Counted from the first letter of the stretch, positions 1 through 9,150 are shown. The stretch: DNA of 64,000 nucleotides from CAZNSX01 sp964575845 (GCA_964575845.1 CAZNSX010000004.1:360986-424985), one strand, 5' to 3'. The notes: generated by a model not told the origin, from the sequence alone. Program-made: numbers and translations.

Positions 1-393
1 AATAAAGGGTAATGCCCCCCTACCACACGGCAGGGGCACACCCATACCCGCGCCCTCAGGAGCCCCATCCCTGAACACAACCCGACGAAGGCTTCATGAA
101 CGGCTTTCAGATGATATTTTTTACACCCGCCCGATTACTTTTTCAAGCAATAAATCGGAAAGACTGGGCACAAATCCCCTTTCCCGAACCTCTGACCACC
201 ACCGACCCGGTCCCACCGCCGTGATGGTCCGCAGTAGGGGAGCGCTTGAGAAATGCGCTGCCTTCTCGGCGGGTTTTCGAAAGGCTATCGCCCGGCCGAT
301 CCTGGAGTATCTCTTAAATCATTTAGGAGAAAATTGCAAGAACTATTTGAAGGCGGGAGATGACGAAGGGACTTCCTCCTGTGCACGCCGGGA
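1..393. other. Non-coding flank, nothing recognised
   Basis: This stretch lies downstream of the minus-strand twelve-haem cytochrome gene. I see no convincing coding frame, tRNA or strong hairpin with a T-tract in it. Short open frames here have no recognisable protein features. Confidence 0.5.
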
Positions 394-1653
394 TCAGCGA
401 ACCCGCACCCTCGCTTGCTTCTCAAGGCTTGCCGGTCGGACCCCGAGTAGCCTCTCTGCCCGCTCGAGCTTCTCCTTGGCCCGCTCGATGAGTTTAAGCG
501 CATAGGCTTGGTTATGGAAGCCGCGGCTTCCATCCCGCTCGATAACCTTTAGGTAGCGCTCGGCCTCCCCGGCAAAAGCCATGGCCTCGCTAGCCGGGCC
601 TGGGGCCTCAGGCTTGACGAGTGCCCTGAGATAGGCCAGCTGATTCCCGGTAGCCCGGAGGGCCAGGGCTATCTCCCCCTGCAAGCCCGCTATGAGCATG
701 TCGTAGCCTTCCCCGTGACAGCCGACGCAGGTGGCCTTGACATCGCTCAGACGGTGCCCCTCCTGGATCTTCTGGTGGCAGGCAATGCACTGCAGCTCTG
801 CCATGAGCCCCGGCTGGGCCTTCTCCTCGCCCAGAGCCTGACCCCGCTTGAATCCCCTCTGCCGCTCGTGACAGGTCTGGCAAGGAGCCTCAACCTGTCG
901 GTGATGGCAACTGAGACATTCCGCCCTGCTCTTCAGGATCTCCCCGTGCTTCTGCGCATTGGAATGGCAGGTAGAGCAGGTTATGGGCCTCTCCAGGTGC
1001 CTGAGATGGGGGAACTCGATGCCGTAAACCTTGAGGGGCTTCACCTCAAAGCCCCCGTGGCAGCGGCGGCATTCGCTCCGGTAGATTTCCTTCTGCTTGG
1101 GTCGAACAGCCGTGCCTTTCGGATGGCACATACCGCAGGCGGTCTTGGTGATGGTGTGGCACTGATAGCAACTCTCCATGGTGGGACGGTTGGTCTGGGG
1201 TTGTTCCCAGTCATGGGCGATGTTGGCATGGCAGTCGGTGCACCGGGCGCCGACTGTCTCGACGTGAAATCGGTGTGGGATCTTTATCTCCAGGGGGTTG
1301 TATTTGTAGTTCCTCCTCGCGTCCGTGAGGATGTCCTCGTGGCAGCGAAGACAGTTGGGGTTAATCCTTTCGGCATCGGCCCTGAAGAGGTGCCGGTACT
1401 CCATGGCCACGAGCTTTCCCGGGGTGGCATGGCACTCATAACAGCCCACGCTTTCGGGATGGACGAGGCTCTTGACGCTCATGTCAAGGGTCTCGCCCGT
1501 GGCGTGGCAGCCGAGGCAGTACTGCGGCCCGATGGTAGTGTAAGAGACGATACCGTAAAGCCCCACGATGCCCAGCGCCGCCAGAACACCCAGACCCAGG
1601 ATGAACCGGCCCCGTGTTATCTTTATCCCCTTAAGCTTTTTCAGCAATCCCAC
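394..1653 (-). CDS. Twelve-haem c-type cytochrome, NapC/NirT-like N-terminus
   Basis: A 419-residue protein with one N-terminal membrane anchor (about residues 13-35) and no obvious cleavage site, followed by a periplasmic part with twelve CXXCH haem sites (CLGCH, CYECH, CLRCH, CTDCH, CYQCH, CGMCH, CRRCH, CSTCH, CLSCH, CQTCH, CIACH, CVGCH). The first four resemble the NapC/NirT quinol-oxidising family; the rest form a long haem wire. The last ~90 residues lack haems and are helical and charged. It is the last gene of the Fe-S/NrfD/molybdopterin-family unit and probably shuttles electrons between that membrane complex and periplasmic partners. The haem count is read directly; the role is inferred from context. 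Confidence 0.9.
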   Translation of the reverse strand: MGLLKKLKGIKITRGRFILGLGVLAALGIVGLYGIVSYTTIGPQYCLGCHATGETLDMSVKSLVHPESVGCYECHATPGKLVAMEYRHLFRADAERINPNCLRCHEDILTDARRNYKYNPLEIKIPHRFHVETVGARCTDCHANIAHDWEQPQTNRPTMESCYQCHTITKTACGMCHPKGTAVRPKQKEIYRSECRRCHGGFEVKPLKVYGIEFPHLRHLERPITCSTCHSNAQKHGEILKSRAECLSCHHRQVEAPCQTCHERQRGFKRGQALGEEKAQPGLMAELQCIACHQKIQEGHRLSDVKATCVGCHGEGYDMLIAGLQGEIALALRATGNQLAYLRALVKPEAPGPASEAMAFAGEAERYLKVIERDGSRGFHNQAYALKLIERAKEKLERAERLLGVRPASLEKQARVRVR

Positions 1654-1678
1654 GGTCTATCTCACGATGAATTTCGCC

Positions 1679-4000
1679 TCAGTGCTTCTTTATGCGCACC
1701 ACGGTGTCCATCCAGGCCTGGCCTCCCCCGATCGGGTCCGGGCTCAACGGTACTATGGGGAAGGGGTGGACACCGTTGCCTTGCCGGTCCCACCAAATGA
1801 TCTTCGTATTGGGGTCACGGCTCTTGAATCGTTTCGCCTGGGCAATTCGCCCGAGGGCCCAGTGGCCGACGCTGTCGGAGATGGCCACCACCCGCGGATG
1901 AATCCCCTGGGTCACGTGAGCCCTCACCCGGAGGCTCCCGAGGTCTGAGCTCACCTCCACCAGGTCTCCAGATTTGATTCCCATGGCGTGGGCCACCTCC
2001 GCATTGATCCACATGGGGTTGTTTGGAACGACCTCGGAAAGATACATGCAGTTGGCGGTCCTGAAGTGGGTGTGGACGTTCCACTGGAAGACTATGAGGT
2101 GGAACTCATCCCCCGCCATCTTCCGGTGCGCGGGGATGGGCTCAAAGGCGGGAAGGGGGCTGAAGCCCAGATCCTTGAGCCTTTGGGAAAAGAGCTCAAA
2201 CTTCCCCGAGGGGGTCTTAAAGCCCTCTACCTCATAGGAGCGGTAGCGCGGCTCGGCTTTCTCATCGTACCAGAAGCCCTTCTTGCTCAGGGAGTAAAGG
2301 CCCCCAGCTTGAGGGAGTCCCTCTACCCCGGCGATTGCCGCCTCCCAATAGTCCTCAGCCCTGGCGAAGGGGAAGAAGCGCTCCATGCCTCCCCCCACCT
2401 TCTTGGCCAGCCTGATGAGGATGTCCATGCAAGAGGCGGACTCTCCCAGGGGCTTGACCACGGGCTGGCGCAGGCTCACGAAGGGCACGAGCTCGAAGGC
2501 GGGCGGGCTGTCAAGCTCCCAGCGTTCCAGATAAGTGGCCCCAGGCAGCAGGAGGTCGGCAAAGAGAGCCGTTTCGGTCATGTGAGAATCGATGACCACA
2601 AGGTGTGGTATCAGCTTCTCATCACTCAGCACCTTTTCGGAGAGCTTCCGGTCGGGGCTGCAGTAGACGGGGTTATGCTCATAGAGCATGAGTAGCCCCG
2701 CGGACCCACGGCCTTCTCCTATCATCCTCAAGACCTCATGAGCCGGCTCCCGGAATGAGAGGGGAATGTCTCCGGGCTCGATGAAAGGACTCTTTGCCTG
2801 GGGCCGTGGGGGTGAGGGCTCGGGTTCCCTGAAGGCATAGTGTCGGGGCAAGCAGAATCCCCCCTTTACATCTATGTTCCCCGTCAGGGCGTTCAGAAGC
2901 ATGATGCAGCGCTCATTGTAAGTGCCGTTCAGATGTTTGCTCACCCCACCGGTGGAGATCGTGGTGGCGGGCTTGCTGGCGACATACTCAAGGGCTATCC
3001 GGCGGATGTCAGATGCCAAGACTCCACTCGCCCTCTCGGCCGCCTCGGGAGTGTAGGCCTTGAGATACTCCTTGAGCTCCTCCACCGGATAGTTCGCCCA
3101 GCTCTCCATGAAGGCTCTGTCGAAAAGGCCCTCCTCCATGATCACATGGGCAATGGCCAGGGCCACGACCCCATCGGTCCCCGGTCTTATGGGGAACCAC
3201 TCATCGCTCTTTCCCGCCGTCTGGGAGTTGCGCGGGTCGAAGGTGACGAGCTTTGCGCCGAAGTGGGGAATCCCCTTGACAAGGCGGGTTATCCGGCCCT
3301 CGGCGATGCGCTGCGCAAAGCTCGTCCTGAGGAGGTGGGCCTCATAGGGATTGGAGCCGAAGTTGAGCATGAAGCGGGTGTTGGCAACGTCGTTTATCTC
3401 CACCTCCTCACCCCAGGTGAGAAGCTGGGCCGCAGCCTTGTTGTTGTGGCCGAGGGCCGTGTTGACGAGAGCGTTGGGCGAGCCGAAGGCCCAGACGAAC
3501 CGGCGGGAGAAGGCCTGAGTCGTGACATCCCGGGAGCTCTGAAAGAGGAAGCGATCCGGATGGCCGCCGGCCCTGAGTTTCTTCAGGGTCTCGGCCACCT
3601 CTCCCAGGGCCTCATCCCACGTCACCCGCTTGAAGCGCCCCTCGCCACGGGGCCCCACTCGCTTAAGGGGGTGGAGGACCCGATCGGGGTCATAGAGGAA
3701 ATTCCTCCCCGCCTGGCCCTTGGCGCACATCTTGCCGCGGCTATTCGGGTGGTCGGGATTTCCCCCGATTTTCACGAGTTGACCGTGGGCGACGTAGCCG
3801 ATGATTCCACAGCGGGCATAACACTGAAGGCAGGTGCTGAGAATTCCTTTCTGGGGCTTCCCCTCCAGCCTCGACACATGCCTTCCGCCCAGGCTGAGCT
3901 CCATCCCCTCGCTCAGGGAGTAGAAGGAGGCCCCCCCAGCGGCCAGGGAGGCCGAAGCAAGGCCAAGCTTCAAGAACCGGCGACGGGTAATCTCTCTCAT
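1679..4000 (-). CDS. Molybdopterin oxidoreductase-family catalytic-type subunit (Psr/Phs/Qrc-like)
   Basis: A 773-residue protein starting with a twin-arginine signal (TRRRFLKLG at residues 5-13), so exported folded to the periplasm. I chose the ATG at 4000 because the Tat motif follows at once. The N-terminal [4Fe-4S] motif is intact (Cys57, Cys60, Cys64, Cys92), followed by the bis-MGD domains and the C-terminal molydopterin-dinucleotide domain. After the GSPN motif (174-177), where polysulfide/thiosulfate reductases carry the Mo-binding Cys, this protein has Gly184 by my recalled alignment. That would fit a Mo-free electron-transfer role like QrcB. Its stop is 25 bases from the next gene, and NrfD and Fe-S partners lie just upstream in the same unit. 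Confidence 0.85.
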   Translation of the reverse strand: MREITRRRFLKLGLASASLAAGGASFYSLSEGMELSLGGRHVSRLEGKPQKGILSTCLQCYARCGIIGYVAHGQLVKIGGNPDHPNSRGKMCAKGQAGRNFLYDPDRVLHPLKRVGPRGEGRFKRVTWDEALGEVAETLKKLRAGGHPDRFLFQSSRDVTTQAFSRRFVWAFGSPNALVNTALGHNNKAAAQLLTWGEEVEINDVANTRFMLNFGSNPYEAHLLRTSFAQRIAEGRITRLVKGIPHFGAKLVTFDPRNSQTAGKSDEWFPIRPGTDGVVALAIAHVIMEEGLFDRAFMESWANYPVEELKEYLKAYTPEAAERASGVLASDIRRIALEYVASKPATTISTGGVSKHLNGTYNERCIMLLNALTGNIDVKGGFCLPRHYAFREPEPSPPRPQAKSPFIEPGDIPLSFREPAHEVLRMIGEGRGSAGLLMLYEHNPVYCSPDRKLSEKVLSDEKLIPHLVVIDSHMTETALFADLLLPGATYLERWELDSPPAFELVPFVSLRQPVVKPLGESASCMDILIRLAKKVGGGMERFFPFARAEDYWEAAIAGVEGLPQAGGLYSLSKKGFWYDEKAEPRYRSYEVEGFKTPSGKFELFSQRLKDLGFSPLPAFEPIPAHRKMAGDEFHLIVFQWNVHTHFRTANCMYLSEVVPNNPMWINAEVAHAMGIKSGDLVEVSSDLGSLRVRAHVTQGIHPRVVAISDSVGHWALGRIAQAKRFKSRDPNTKIIWWDRQGNGVHPFPIVPLSPDPIGGGQAWMDTVVRIKKH

Positions 4001-4016
4001 GGGATGCCTTTTATGC

Positions 4017-4931
4017 TCAGTGCAGGGGGAGGCTCTGCCCCGCGATGACCACCACAACACGCATGGAATAGACGCCGACCAGGGTGAGGACGGAGGCCAC
4101 CACCACCGCGGCCAGGGTCTTTCCCGTCTTGGGGATGAAGATGAGGGCCGCAGGCACGAGGCCTCCCAGAAGGATCTCCACCCCGAGAAACTCCCAGGCG
4201 AAGCTACCGAAGAGCATGATGCGCACCACTTCCAGGGCTTCCCTGGTGGAGGTGAGAAGCACCAGGATGGCGTTCATCACCATGAAGAGGTCGACCAGGA
4301 TCATCAGCCCCATAAATTTTCCCAGTTGCAGCAAAAGCCGCTTGTCGTTTTCCCGCTGCTCAGGGCCGCGGCCGGGCTGGAAAAATTGGTTTCGGATGAA
4401 GGCAACAAGGATGACCAGGGCTATCCCTGAGACCATAGCCGAGACGATGAAGAGGGTGGGCATGAGGGCTGTGCTCCAGAGGGCTCTCCCCTTGCCCAGG
4501 GCCAGGATGAAGCCCGTGTAGCCGTGGGTGGCGATGGCCAGGGGAATGCCCACCGTGCCCAAGATCTTTGCCCACTTCTCAGGCCCCTTGAAGGTAAAAT
4601 AGCCGTAGATGATGCCGTTTATGGGATAGAGGGTCAGGAGAAAAGTTCCGTACGTGATGGGAGAGGTCCAGTTGAAATAGAAAAAGAGGTGCCAAAACCT
4701 GAGTGGACGCTCGAGGTCCGCCATGAGAAAAAGTGGGGCCGCAATGAGCAGGATGGGCGCCATGACGGCCCCTATCTTCGCTATAGGCTTATACTCCGTC
4801 CGCCCGGCCAGGACGGAGACGACAGAGATGACGAAGGAGCCCGCACTCAGCCCCGTGAAGTAGAAGTAAACGGCGATGAGCTCCCCCAGGGGCATGTAAT
4901 GAGGCACGTTGTAGAGGATATTAATGTCCAT
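4017..4931 (-). CDS. NrfD/PsrC-family membrane quinone-interacting subunit
   Basis: A 304-residue polytopic membrane protein with about eight hydrophobic helices and no cofactor-binding Cys cluster. The N-terminal stretch (NVPHYMPLGELIAVYFYFTG) is typical of NrfD/PsrC/QrcD proteins, which exchange electrons or protons with menaquinone in the membrane. Its start overlaps the end of the Fe-S subunit gene by 11 bases, which suggests translational coupling, and the molybdopterin-family subunit follows directly. This is the membrane anchor of the module. Confidence 0.88.
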   Translation of the reverse strand: MDINILYNVPHYMPLGELIAVYFYFTGLSAGSFVISVVSVLAGRTEYKPIAKIGAVMAPILLIAAPLFLMADLERPLRFWHLFFYFNWTSPITYGTFLLTLYPINGIIYGYFTFKGPEKWAKILGTVGIPLAIATHGYTGFILALGKGRALWSTALMPTLFIVSAMVSGIALVILVAFIRNQFFQPGRGPEQRENDKRLLLQLGKFMGLMILVDLFMVMNAILVLLTSTREALEVVRIMLFGSFAWEFLGVEILLGGLVPAALIFIPKTGKTLAAVVVASVLTLVGVYSMRVVVVIAGQSLPLH

Positions 4932-5541
4932 AGACCATCCCCTGCTTTTTCTTCCAGGCCTCCCAGCCCTTCATGGGGTCCATGGCGTCGAGGTCGGAGC
5001 CGATGTAGTAAACCTGCGGTTCGGTGGCCAGCTCGGGCTTGAGCCGGTGGGTGGGATTATGGGCTATGAGCTGAGCTATCTCGCTCCTGGGGTCTCTGAG
5101 GTCGCCGAAGATGCGGGCCCGGCCAATGCACACCTCAACACAGGCGGGAACTATGCCTGCATCCACCCGGTGGTAGCAGAAGTGACACTTCTGCACGATA
5201 CGCTTGAAGGGGTTTATGTGCCTCACGTCATAGGGGCAGGAGGCGATGCAATACTTGCACCCGATGCAGCGGTGCTCGTCCACCATGACGATGCCGTCCT
5301 CCCGCTGCCAGGTGGCCTGCACGGGGCAGTTGGTGAGGCATATCGGGTTGGCGCAGTGGTTGCAGAGGCTGGGGAGGAAGGCCTTTGTCACGTTGGGGTA
5401 TCTGCCCTTCTCGATCACTTTGACCCATGCCCTGAAAACGCTCAAGGGCACATCGTTCTCGGCCTTGCAGGCGACAGAGCACGTATGGCAGCCGATGCAC
5501 CGTCTCACATCGATTACCATGCCGTATCTGGGCCCCGCCAA
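4921..5541 (-). CDS. Four-cluster ferredoxin-type Fe-S subunit (NrfC/PsrB-like)
   Basis: A 206-residue protein with sixteen Cys in four groups: 15/18/21/25, 60/63/68/72, 92/95/98/102 and 119/122/134/138. This is the arrangement of four [4Fe-4S] clusters in NrfC, PsrB and QrcC. It wires the NrfD membrane subunit to the molybdopterin-family subunit. The start used is TTG, with a purine-rich GGAGAAGGAGA just upstream; an in-frame ATG at 5520 is possible. It is the first gene after the terminator at 5574-5605, so it may open its own transcription unit. Confidence 0.88.
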   Translation of the reverse strand: MAGPRYGMVIDVRRCIGCHTCSVACKAENDVPLSVFRAWVKVIEKGRYPNVTKAFLPSLCNHCANPICLTNCPVQATWQREDGIVMVDEHRCIGCKYCIASCPYDVRHINPFKRIVQKCHFCYHRVDAGIVPACVEVCIGRARIFGDLRDPRSEIAQLIAHNPTHRLKPELATEPQVYYIGSDLDAMDPMKGWEAWKKKQGMVYGH

Positions 5542-5573
5542 TCTCCTTCTCCTACTCTCACCTGTTGGGGCTT

Positions 5574-5605
5574 AATAAAAGCTGGCCGCCGGGGGGGCGG
5601 CCAGC
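5574..5605 (-). terminator. Intrinsic terminator inside the cytochrome block
   Basis: On the minus strand a perfect 10-bp GC stem (GCTGGCCGCC paired with GGCGGCCAGC, five-base loop) at 5581-5605 is followed by TTTTATT (5574-5580). It sits between the three-haem cytochrome and the Fe-S subunit. It should end or attenuate the upstream cytochrome bc transcript before the Psr/Qrc-like genes. Confidence 0.82.
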
Positions 5606-5642
5606 GAAAGTGGCTTCAATCAGAGCTCTCTCGGAGGTCCAC

Positions 5643-5987
5643 CTATTTTTTATGACATTTTCCGCAGTTTTTTTCCTCCTTGACGCTGAAGGCCTTCTTA
5701 CCATCGTGGCAGGCACCGCAGAACTTCCCCGCTTCCATATCTTTCATGGCCAGGGGCTTCCCGCCGCCGGTGTCCCCCGCTTTCATCTTGAAAAGCTTGA
5801 GATGGCAGTCGGTGCATTTTGCCCCCTTGGCCGTATGGGCCGTATGGCTGAAGACGGCCGGCCCTTGATCCCCTCCCTTAAAGGTGAGGTCTTTCATCTG
5901 GGAATAGGCCAGCCCCCCGCCCAGGACAAAGCCGGCCAGGAAAAAGATGCCGATTAGGATGCCCAAGAAAACCGTTGGCCTTTTCAT
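5643..5987 (-). CDS. Three-haem cytochrome c7-like protein
   Basis: A 114-residue periplasmic cytochrome with an N-terminal signal or anchor (about residues 6-28) and three CXXCH sites at Cys58, Cys90 and Cys108. Two separate His residues in the SHTAH segment (48-51) could be distal ligands. Size and spacing match the cytochrome c7 / class III family, soluble electron carriers that feed or drain larger periplasmic cytochromes. It is the last gene before the terminator and lies next to the Fe-S/NrfD module, so it is a plausible soluble partner linking the two halves of the block. Confidence 0.85.
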   Translation of the reverse strand: MKRPTVFLGILIGIFFLAGFVLGGGLAYSQMKDLTFKGGDQGPAVFSHTAHTAKGAKCTDCHLKLFKMKAGDTGGGKPLAMKDMEAGKFCGACHDGKKAFSVKEEKNCGKCHKK

Positions 5988-6133
5988 CGTTCCGCCTCCT
6001 TTGTTGAAGTGCTCTCACGAAAGGCTTAACTGCGACAAATAATCGTTCCAAATTTCACAATTGTCAAGAAAAAATTTTGCTCCCTTAGCTTATAAGCGGC
6101 CCGCCTCGGCTTAAACTTGATTTCCGGTCCTTT

Positions 6134-7396
6134 TTACCGCATGACCCTCTTAAGGGTCCTGCGCTTGAGCACCAGAAGGGCGATGATGAGGACAATGACA
6201 ACTACGATGATGGAGAATGCTATCCTTCTCCTTCTTACGTCCTCCCTTACCTTGCGGGAAGCCTCCACTATCTGAGAAGTCTCCTTCTCGGCCAACTTCA
6301 TGAGTTTCTCCACCTGGGCCAAGTCCAGGGAGTGAGTTATGGGCCCCACCTCGACCAGGCGCTTCTCGGCCCGGCCCAGGCTCTCCCTGAGTTCATCCAC
6401 GTTGACGCCGTAATCTTTTACTTCCTCTATGCTAGATGAAGCCCTCTGAAAACCCGCTTGTGCCTTTCCCAGGTCCTCGGCAATCGCTTGCGCCCGCTGG
6501 AAACCGGTGGACGAAGGGTCTGAATGGCAGCTGCCGCAGTGGCCAGGGGATTCTCCCTGGAACATGTCAAGTGTGGGGAATTTGTTCAGGTGGTTGGTGT
6601 GACAGTCAATGCAACGGGGCATCCCCATGGCCTGGACCGCAAGGTAGTGGGGGCTCTTCTTGAAGTAGGCCGCCGTCACGGAATGACAATTTCCGCAGAC
6701 GTTCACTACTTCCTTGACGCCCGGGGGGCGGGCGCCGTGAATCCCATGACAAGTGGCGCAGTTTGGAGCGAGGAGAGGGTTCTTGCCCTTGATCTTCCCG
6801 TAGAGGATCTGCCCGTGATAGCTCTCACGGTAGTCCCGGAGCTGATTTGTCGGAAGGTTGTAGGCTTTCATGAGATCAGGGTCGGCGTGGCACTTGCCGC
6901 AGGTTTCGGGTACGTTTGTGTGGAAGATAGGGGAGAGCGAGTCGGATTTCTTGCGCACCTCATGGGCACCGTGGCAGCTCGCACAGGTGGCCACCCGCTC
7001 GTCTCCCTTCTGGAAAAGCCGCTGTCCGTGAACGCTAGTCTTGTACTCGGCCAGCTGGTCGGTCCTGAGGTTATACTGGCGCATGCGCTCCACATCGGAG
7101 TGGCATCCGCCGCAGACCAGTGGGATCTCCCTGGGCCTGAGCTTTCCCCTGAAGCCGGCCTCGGGAGATTTGGCCTTCTCCAAGGAGAGCGGGTCCCCCC
7201 CGTGACAATCCTGGCAGAAGACCCCCGCCTTTTCGTGAATACTCTTCTTCCATTTTTCCACGGGCGCACCGAGCCTTCCCTTCAGTGCGCTATGACAGGT
7301 CAGGCAGAGGTTCTCCTGGCTTTGGGCGCTACCGGCGAAGGGGATGAGGAGAAGCGTCGCCCCCAGAGCAAAGAAACAACACAGGATCTTCCTCAT
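6134..7396 (-). CDS. Nine-haem cytochrome c with C-terminal membrane anchor
   Basis: A 420-residue protein with a cleavable-looking signal peptide (to about residue 25), nine CXXCH sites (CLTCH, CQDCH, CGGCH, CASCH, CGKCH, CATCH, CGNCH, CIDCH, CGSCH), a helical haem-free stretch (about 300-385) and a C-terminal transmembrane helix near residues 392-412 ending in basic residues. The haem domain is therefore held on the periplasmic face by its tail. It follows the split cytochrome b genes, so it is likely the electron acceptor of the quinol-oxidising complex. I do not recognise a named family beyond general multihaem cytochrome. Confidence 0.88.
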   Translation of the reverse strand: MRKILCCFFALGATLLLIPFAGSAQSQENLCLTCHSALKGRLGAPVEKWKKSIHEKAGVFCQDCHGGDPLSLEKAKSPEAGFRGKLRPREIPLVCGGCHSDVERMRQYNLRTDQLAEYKTSVHGQRLFQKGDERVATCASCHGAHEVRKKSDSLSPIFHTNVPETCGKCHADPDLMKAYNLPTNQLRDYRESYHGQILYGKIKGKNPLLAPNCATCHGIHGARPPGVKEVVNVCGNCHSVTAAYFKKSPHYLAVQAMGMPRCIDCHTNHLNKFPTLDMFQGESPGHCGSCHSDPSSTGFQRAQAIAEDLGKAQAGFQRASSSIEEVKDYGVNVDELRESLGRAEKRLVEVGPITHSLDLAQVEKLMKLAEKETSQIVEASRKVREDVRRRRIAFSIIVVVIVLIIALLVLKRRTLKRVMR

Positions 7397-7425
7397 TCTT
7401 ATGGTTTACCCCTCCAGGCTCCACC

Positions 7426-7869
7426 TCAAGAGTAATGACCCCAGATGGTGAAGGTTATGAAGAAGACTATGCCTACTATCCACGCGAGCGTTATGAAGAG
7501 GCGGCTCGAGGGGTGGGCCTCGGCCCGTCTCCCCACGAAAGGCCATAGAAGAAGGAGCAGAAAGACAACCCCGGGGCCCACGACGCCTATAACCTTGGGA
7601 GCCTGGGCTCCCATGAAGGCGAAGACTTCCGCTACCTTGAGAAATTGATACGCCGCCAGAAAATACCACTCAGGCTTGATGTGGGCGGGGGTGCTGAACG
7701 GGTCGGCCTTGGGCTCCATGGGGGCCGGCCAGAAGGTCGCGAGCGCCAGCAGGAGCCCGAAGACGATGAATACGCAGATGACCTCCTTGAGGAAGTGGAG
7801 AGGATAAAAGGGGACCCCTTCCTCCTCTTCTTGCTCGGGCTCAGCCTTTTGGCCCTTCAGTTCCTCCAT
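7426..7869 (-). CDS. Cytochrome b C-terminal part (subunit IV-like)
   Basis: A 147-residue protein with three hydrophobic helices. The segment HIKPEWYFLAAYQFLK carries the PEW(Y) quinol-site motif (PEWY here) typical of cytochrome b C-terminal domains and b6f subunit IV. It pairs with the b6-type N-terminal half encoded 43 bases upstream. The split arrangement is that of b6f-like complexes rather than a one-piece cytochrome b. The N-terminus is charged and acidic before the first helix. Confidence 0.87.
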   Translation of the reverse strand: MEELKGQKAEPEQEEEEGVPFYPLHFLKEVICVFIVFGLLLALATFWPAPMEPKADPFSTPAHIKPEWYFLAAYQFLKVAEVFAFMGAQAPKVIGVVGPGVVFLLLLLWPFVGRRAEAHPSSRLFITLAWIVGIVFFITFTIWGHYS

Positions 7870-7911
7870 TTTCCCTTCTCAGAGATTTCGGCCTTTAATG
7901 AAAAGGGCTCA

Positions 7912-8658
7912 TCATAGATATTTCGACACGCCCTGCCTTCGGATCATTGCGAAGTGCATGGCAAGGAAAACCACGGCCACTGCAGGCAGAATGACTACAT
8001 GGATCGCAAAGAATCGGGTGAGGGTGAGCTGGGAGACTTCCGTGCCCCCCCTAATTATGAACTTGAGCTGGTCGCCGATCAGGGGAACCGCCCCTGCCAT
8101 CTCGGTCCCCACCGTGGTGGCCCAGTATGAGACTTGATTCCAGGGGAGAAGATAGCCGGTGAATCCGAAGCCCAGGGTTATTATCAGGAGGATCATGCCG
8201 GCCACCCAGTTGAAATCCCTGGGCCGACGGTAGGCCCGGTAGAAGAATACCCGGGCCATGTGAATGAAGATGGATACCATCATCAGGTTGCCGGCCCAGT
8301 GGTGGATTCCGCGTACAAGCCAACCGAAGGGGACGTTATTGGTTATCTCCACCACGCTGGCGTAAGCTTCGGCCGTAGTCGGGCGGTAGTTCATGAGCAG
8401 GAGGATGCCCGTGAGAGCCAGAACGAGGAAGAGGGCAAAGGTGATCCCGCCGAAGCAGAAAGTCCAGTTGATGTGGCTGGGAACCGGTTTTCTGAGGGCC
8501 TTCTGAATGGCGTCTTTGACGCTAAGGCGCTCATCCAGGGGACCGTAGACAAACCCCGTCAGGGAGAACCATCGCAGGGTATCCCAGAGGCTGAGGCGCT
8601 CTTCGAGACCCCTTCTCTCCTCTCCGGTCTCCCTTCCCTTCTCCTCCATAGAACTCAA
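7912..8658 (-). CDS. Cytochrome b6-type N-terminal part of cytochrome b
   Basis: A 248-residue membrane protein with four core helices. Haem-ligand His pairs are visible in the segments HHWAGNLMMVSIFIHM and IHVVILPAVAVVFLAMHF, the usual 13-14 residue spacing for the two b haems. It oxidises and reduces quinone with the Rieske protein encoded just before it. The start used is a TTG whose TGA overlap (TTGA) with the Rieske stop suggests coupling; an in-frame ATG at 8649 is an alternative. Confidence 0.88.
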   Translation of the reverse strand: MSSMEEKGRETGEERRGLEERLSLWDTLRWFSLTGFVYGPLDERLSVKDAIQKALRKPVPSHINWTFCFGGITFALFLVLALTGILLLMNYRPTTAEAYASVVEITNNVPFGWLVRGIHHWAGNLMMVSIFIHMARVFFYRAYRRPRDFNWVAGMILLIITLGFGFTGYLLPWNQVSYWATTVGTEMAGAVPLIGDQLKFIIRGGTEVSQLTLTRFFAIHVVILPAVAVVFLAMHFAMIRRQGVSKYL

Positions 8659-9137
8659 GCGCTCCCTAAGACGATCTTATCACCGACCACTCGAACCTCG
8701 AAGGAGGGCAGAGGCCTTGGGGCCGGTCCTCCGAGCACGTTGCCGTTGACATCAAAGTAGGCGGCGTGGCAGGGACAGGCGAGATGTCCCCGCGCCTCAT
8801 CCCACTTCACTATACACCCGAGGTGCGTGCAGACGGCCGAGAGCGCATAGACGGCCGCGTCCGTCCTTATGACCACGGCGGGTTCGCCCCTAAACTTAAG
8901 GAAGCGGGCGGAGCCTGCGGGAACCTGACTCAGGGGGATGCTCACGCTCTCTCCCCTTGCTCCCCCCGGCCGCTGGTAGGAGGGCCAGAGATAGCGCACG
9001 ATGGGGTAGATGGTGGCCGCAACGAGGACGGCGATCGTCCCTCCGAGGAGACCATCGAGAAAGGACCTCCGGCTCGGACCGGGAACCTCCCTGACCTCCT
9101 TCCCTTCGGAGCGGACTTCTTTCAAGTCGCTCTCCAT
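8655..9137 (-). CDS. Rieske [2Fe-2S] protein
   Basis: A 160-residue protein with both cluster-binding boxes intact: Cys103-Thr-His105-Leu-Gly-Cys108 and Cys121-Pro-Cys123-His124. The N-terminus has a Tat-like SRRSFL motif (22-27) followed by a single membrane helix (about 29-50), as in bc1/b6f Rieske proteins, which stay anchored by the uncleaved signal. It passes electrons from quinol to the cytochromes encoded beside it. The stop overlaps the cytochrome b start. Confidence 0.93.
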   Translation of the reverse strand: MESDLKEVRSEGKEVREVPGPSRRSFLDGLLGGTIAVLVAATIYPIVRYLWPSYQRPGGARGESVSIPLSQVPAGSARFLKFRGEPAVVIRTDAAVYALSAVCTHLGCIVKWDEARGHLACPCHAAYFDVNGNVLGGPAPRPLPSFEVRVVGDKIVLGSA

Positions 9138-9150
9138 GCTCTCTCTTCCC

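Noticed and set aside
715..1800. 361-codon plus-strand frame opposite the twelve-haem cytochrome
   Set aside because: It lies antisense to the CXXCH-bearing gene and its protein has no recognisable features. GC-rich third positions make such antisense frames common here.
2840..4048. 402-codon plus-strand frame opposite the molybdopterin-family gene
   Set aside because: Antisense to a well-conserved gene with intact Fe-S and Tat motifs; no family match by eye.
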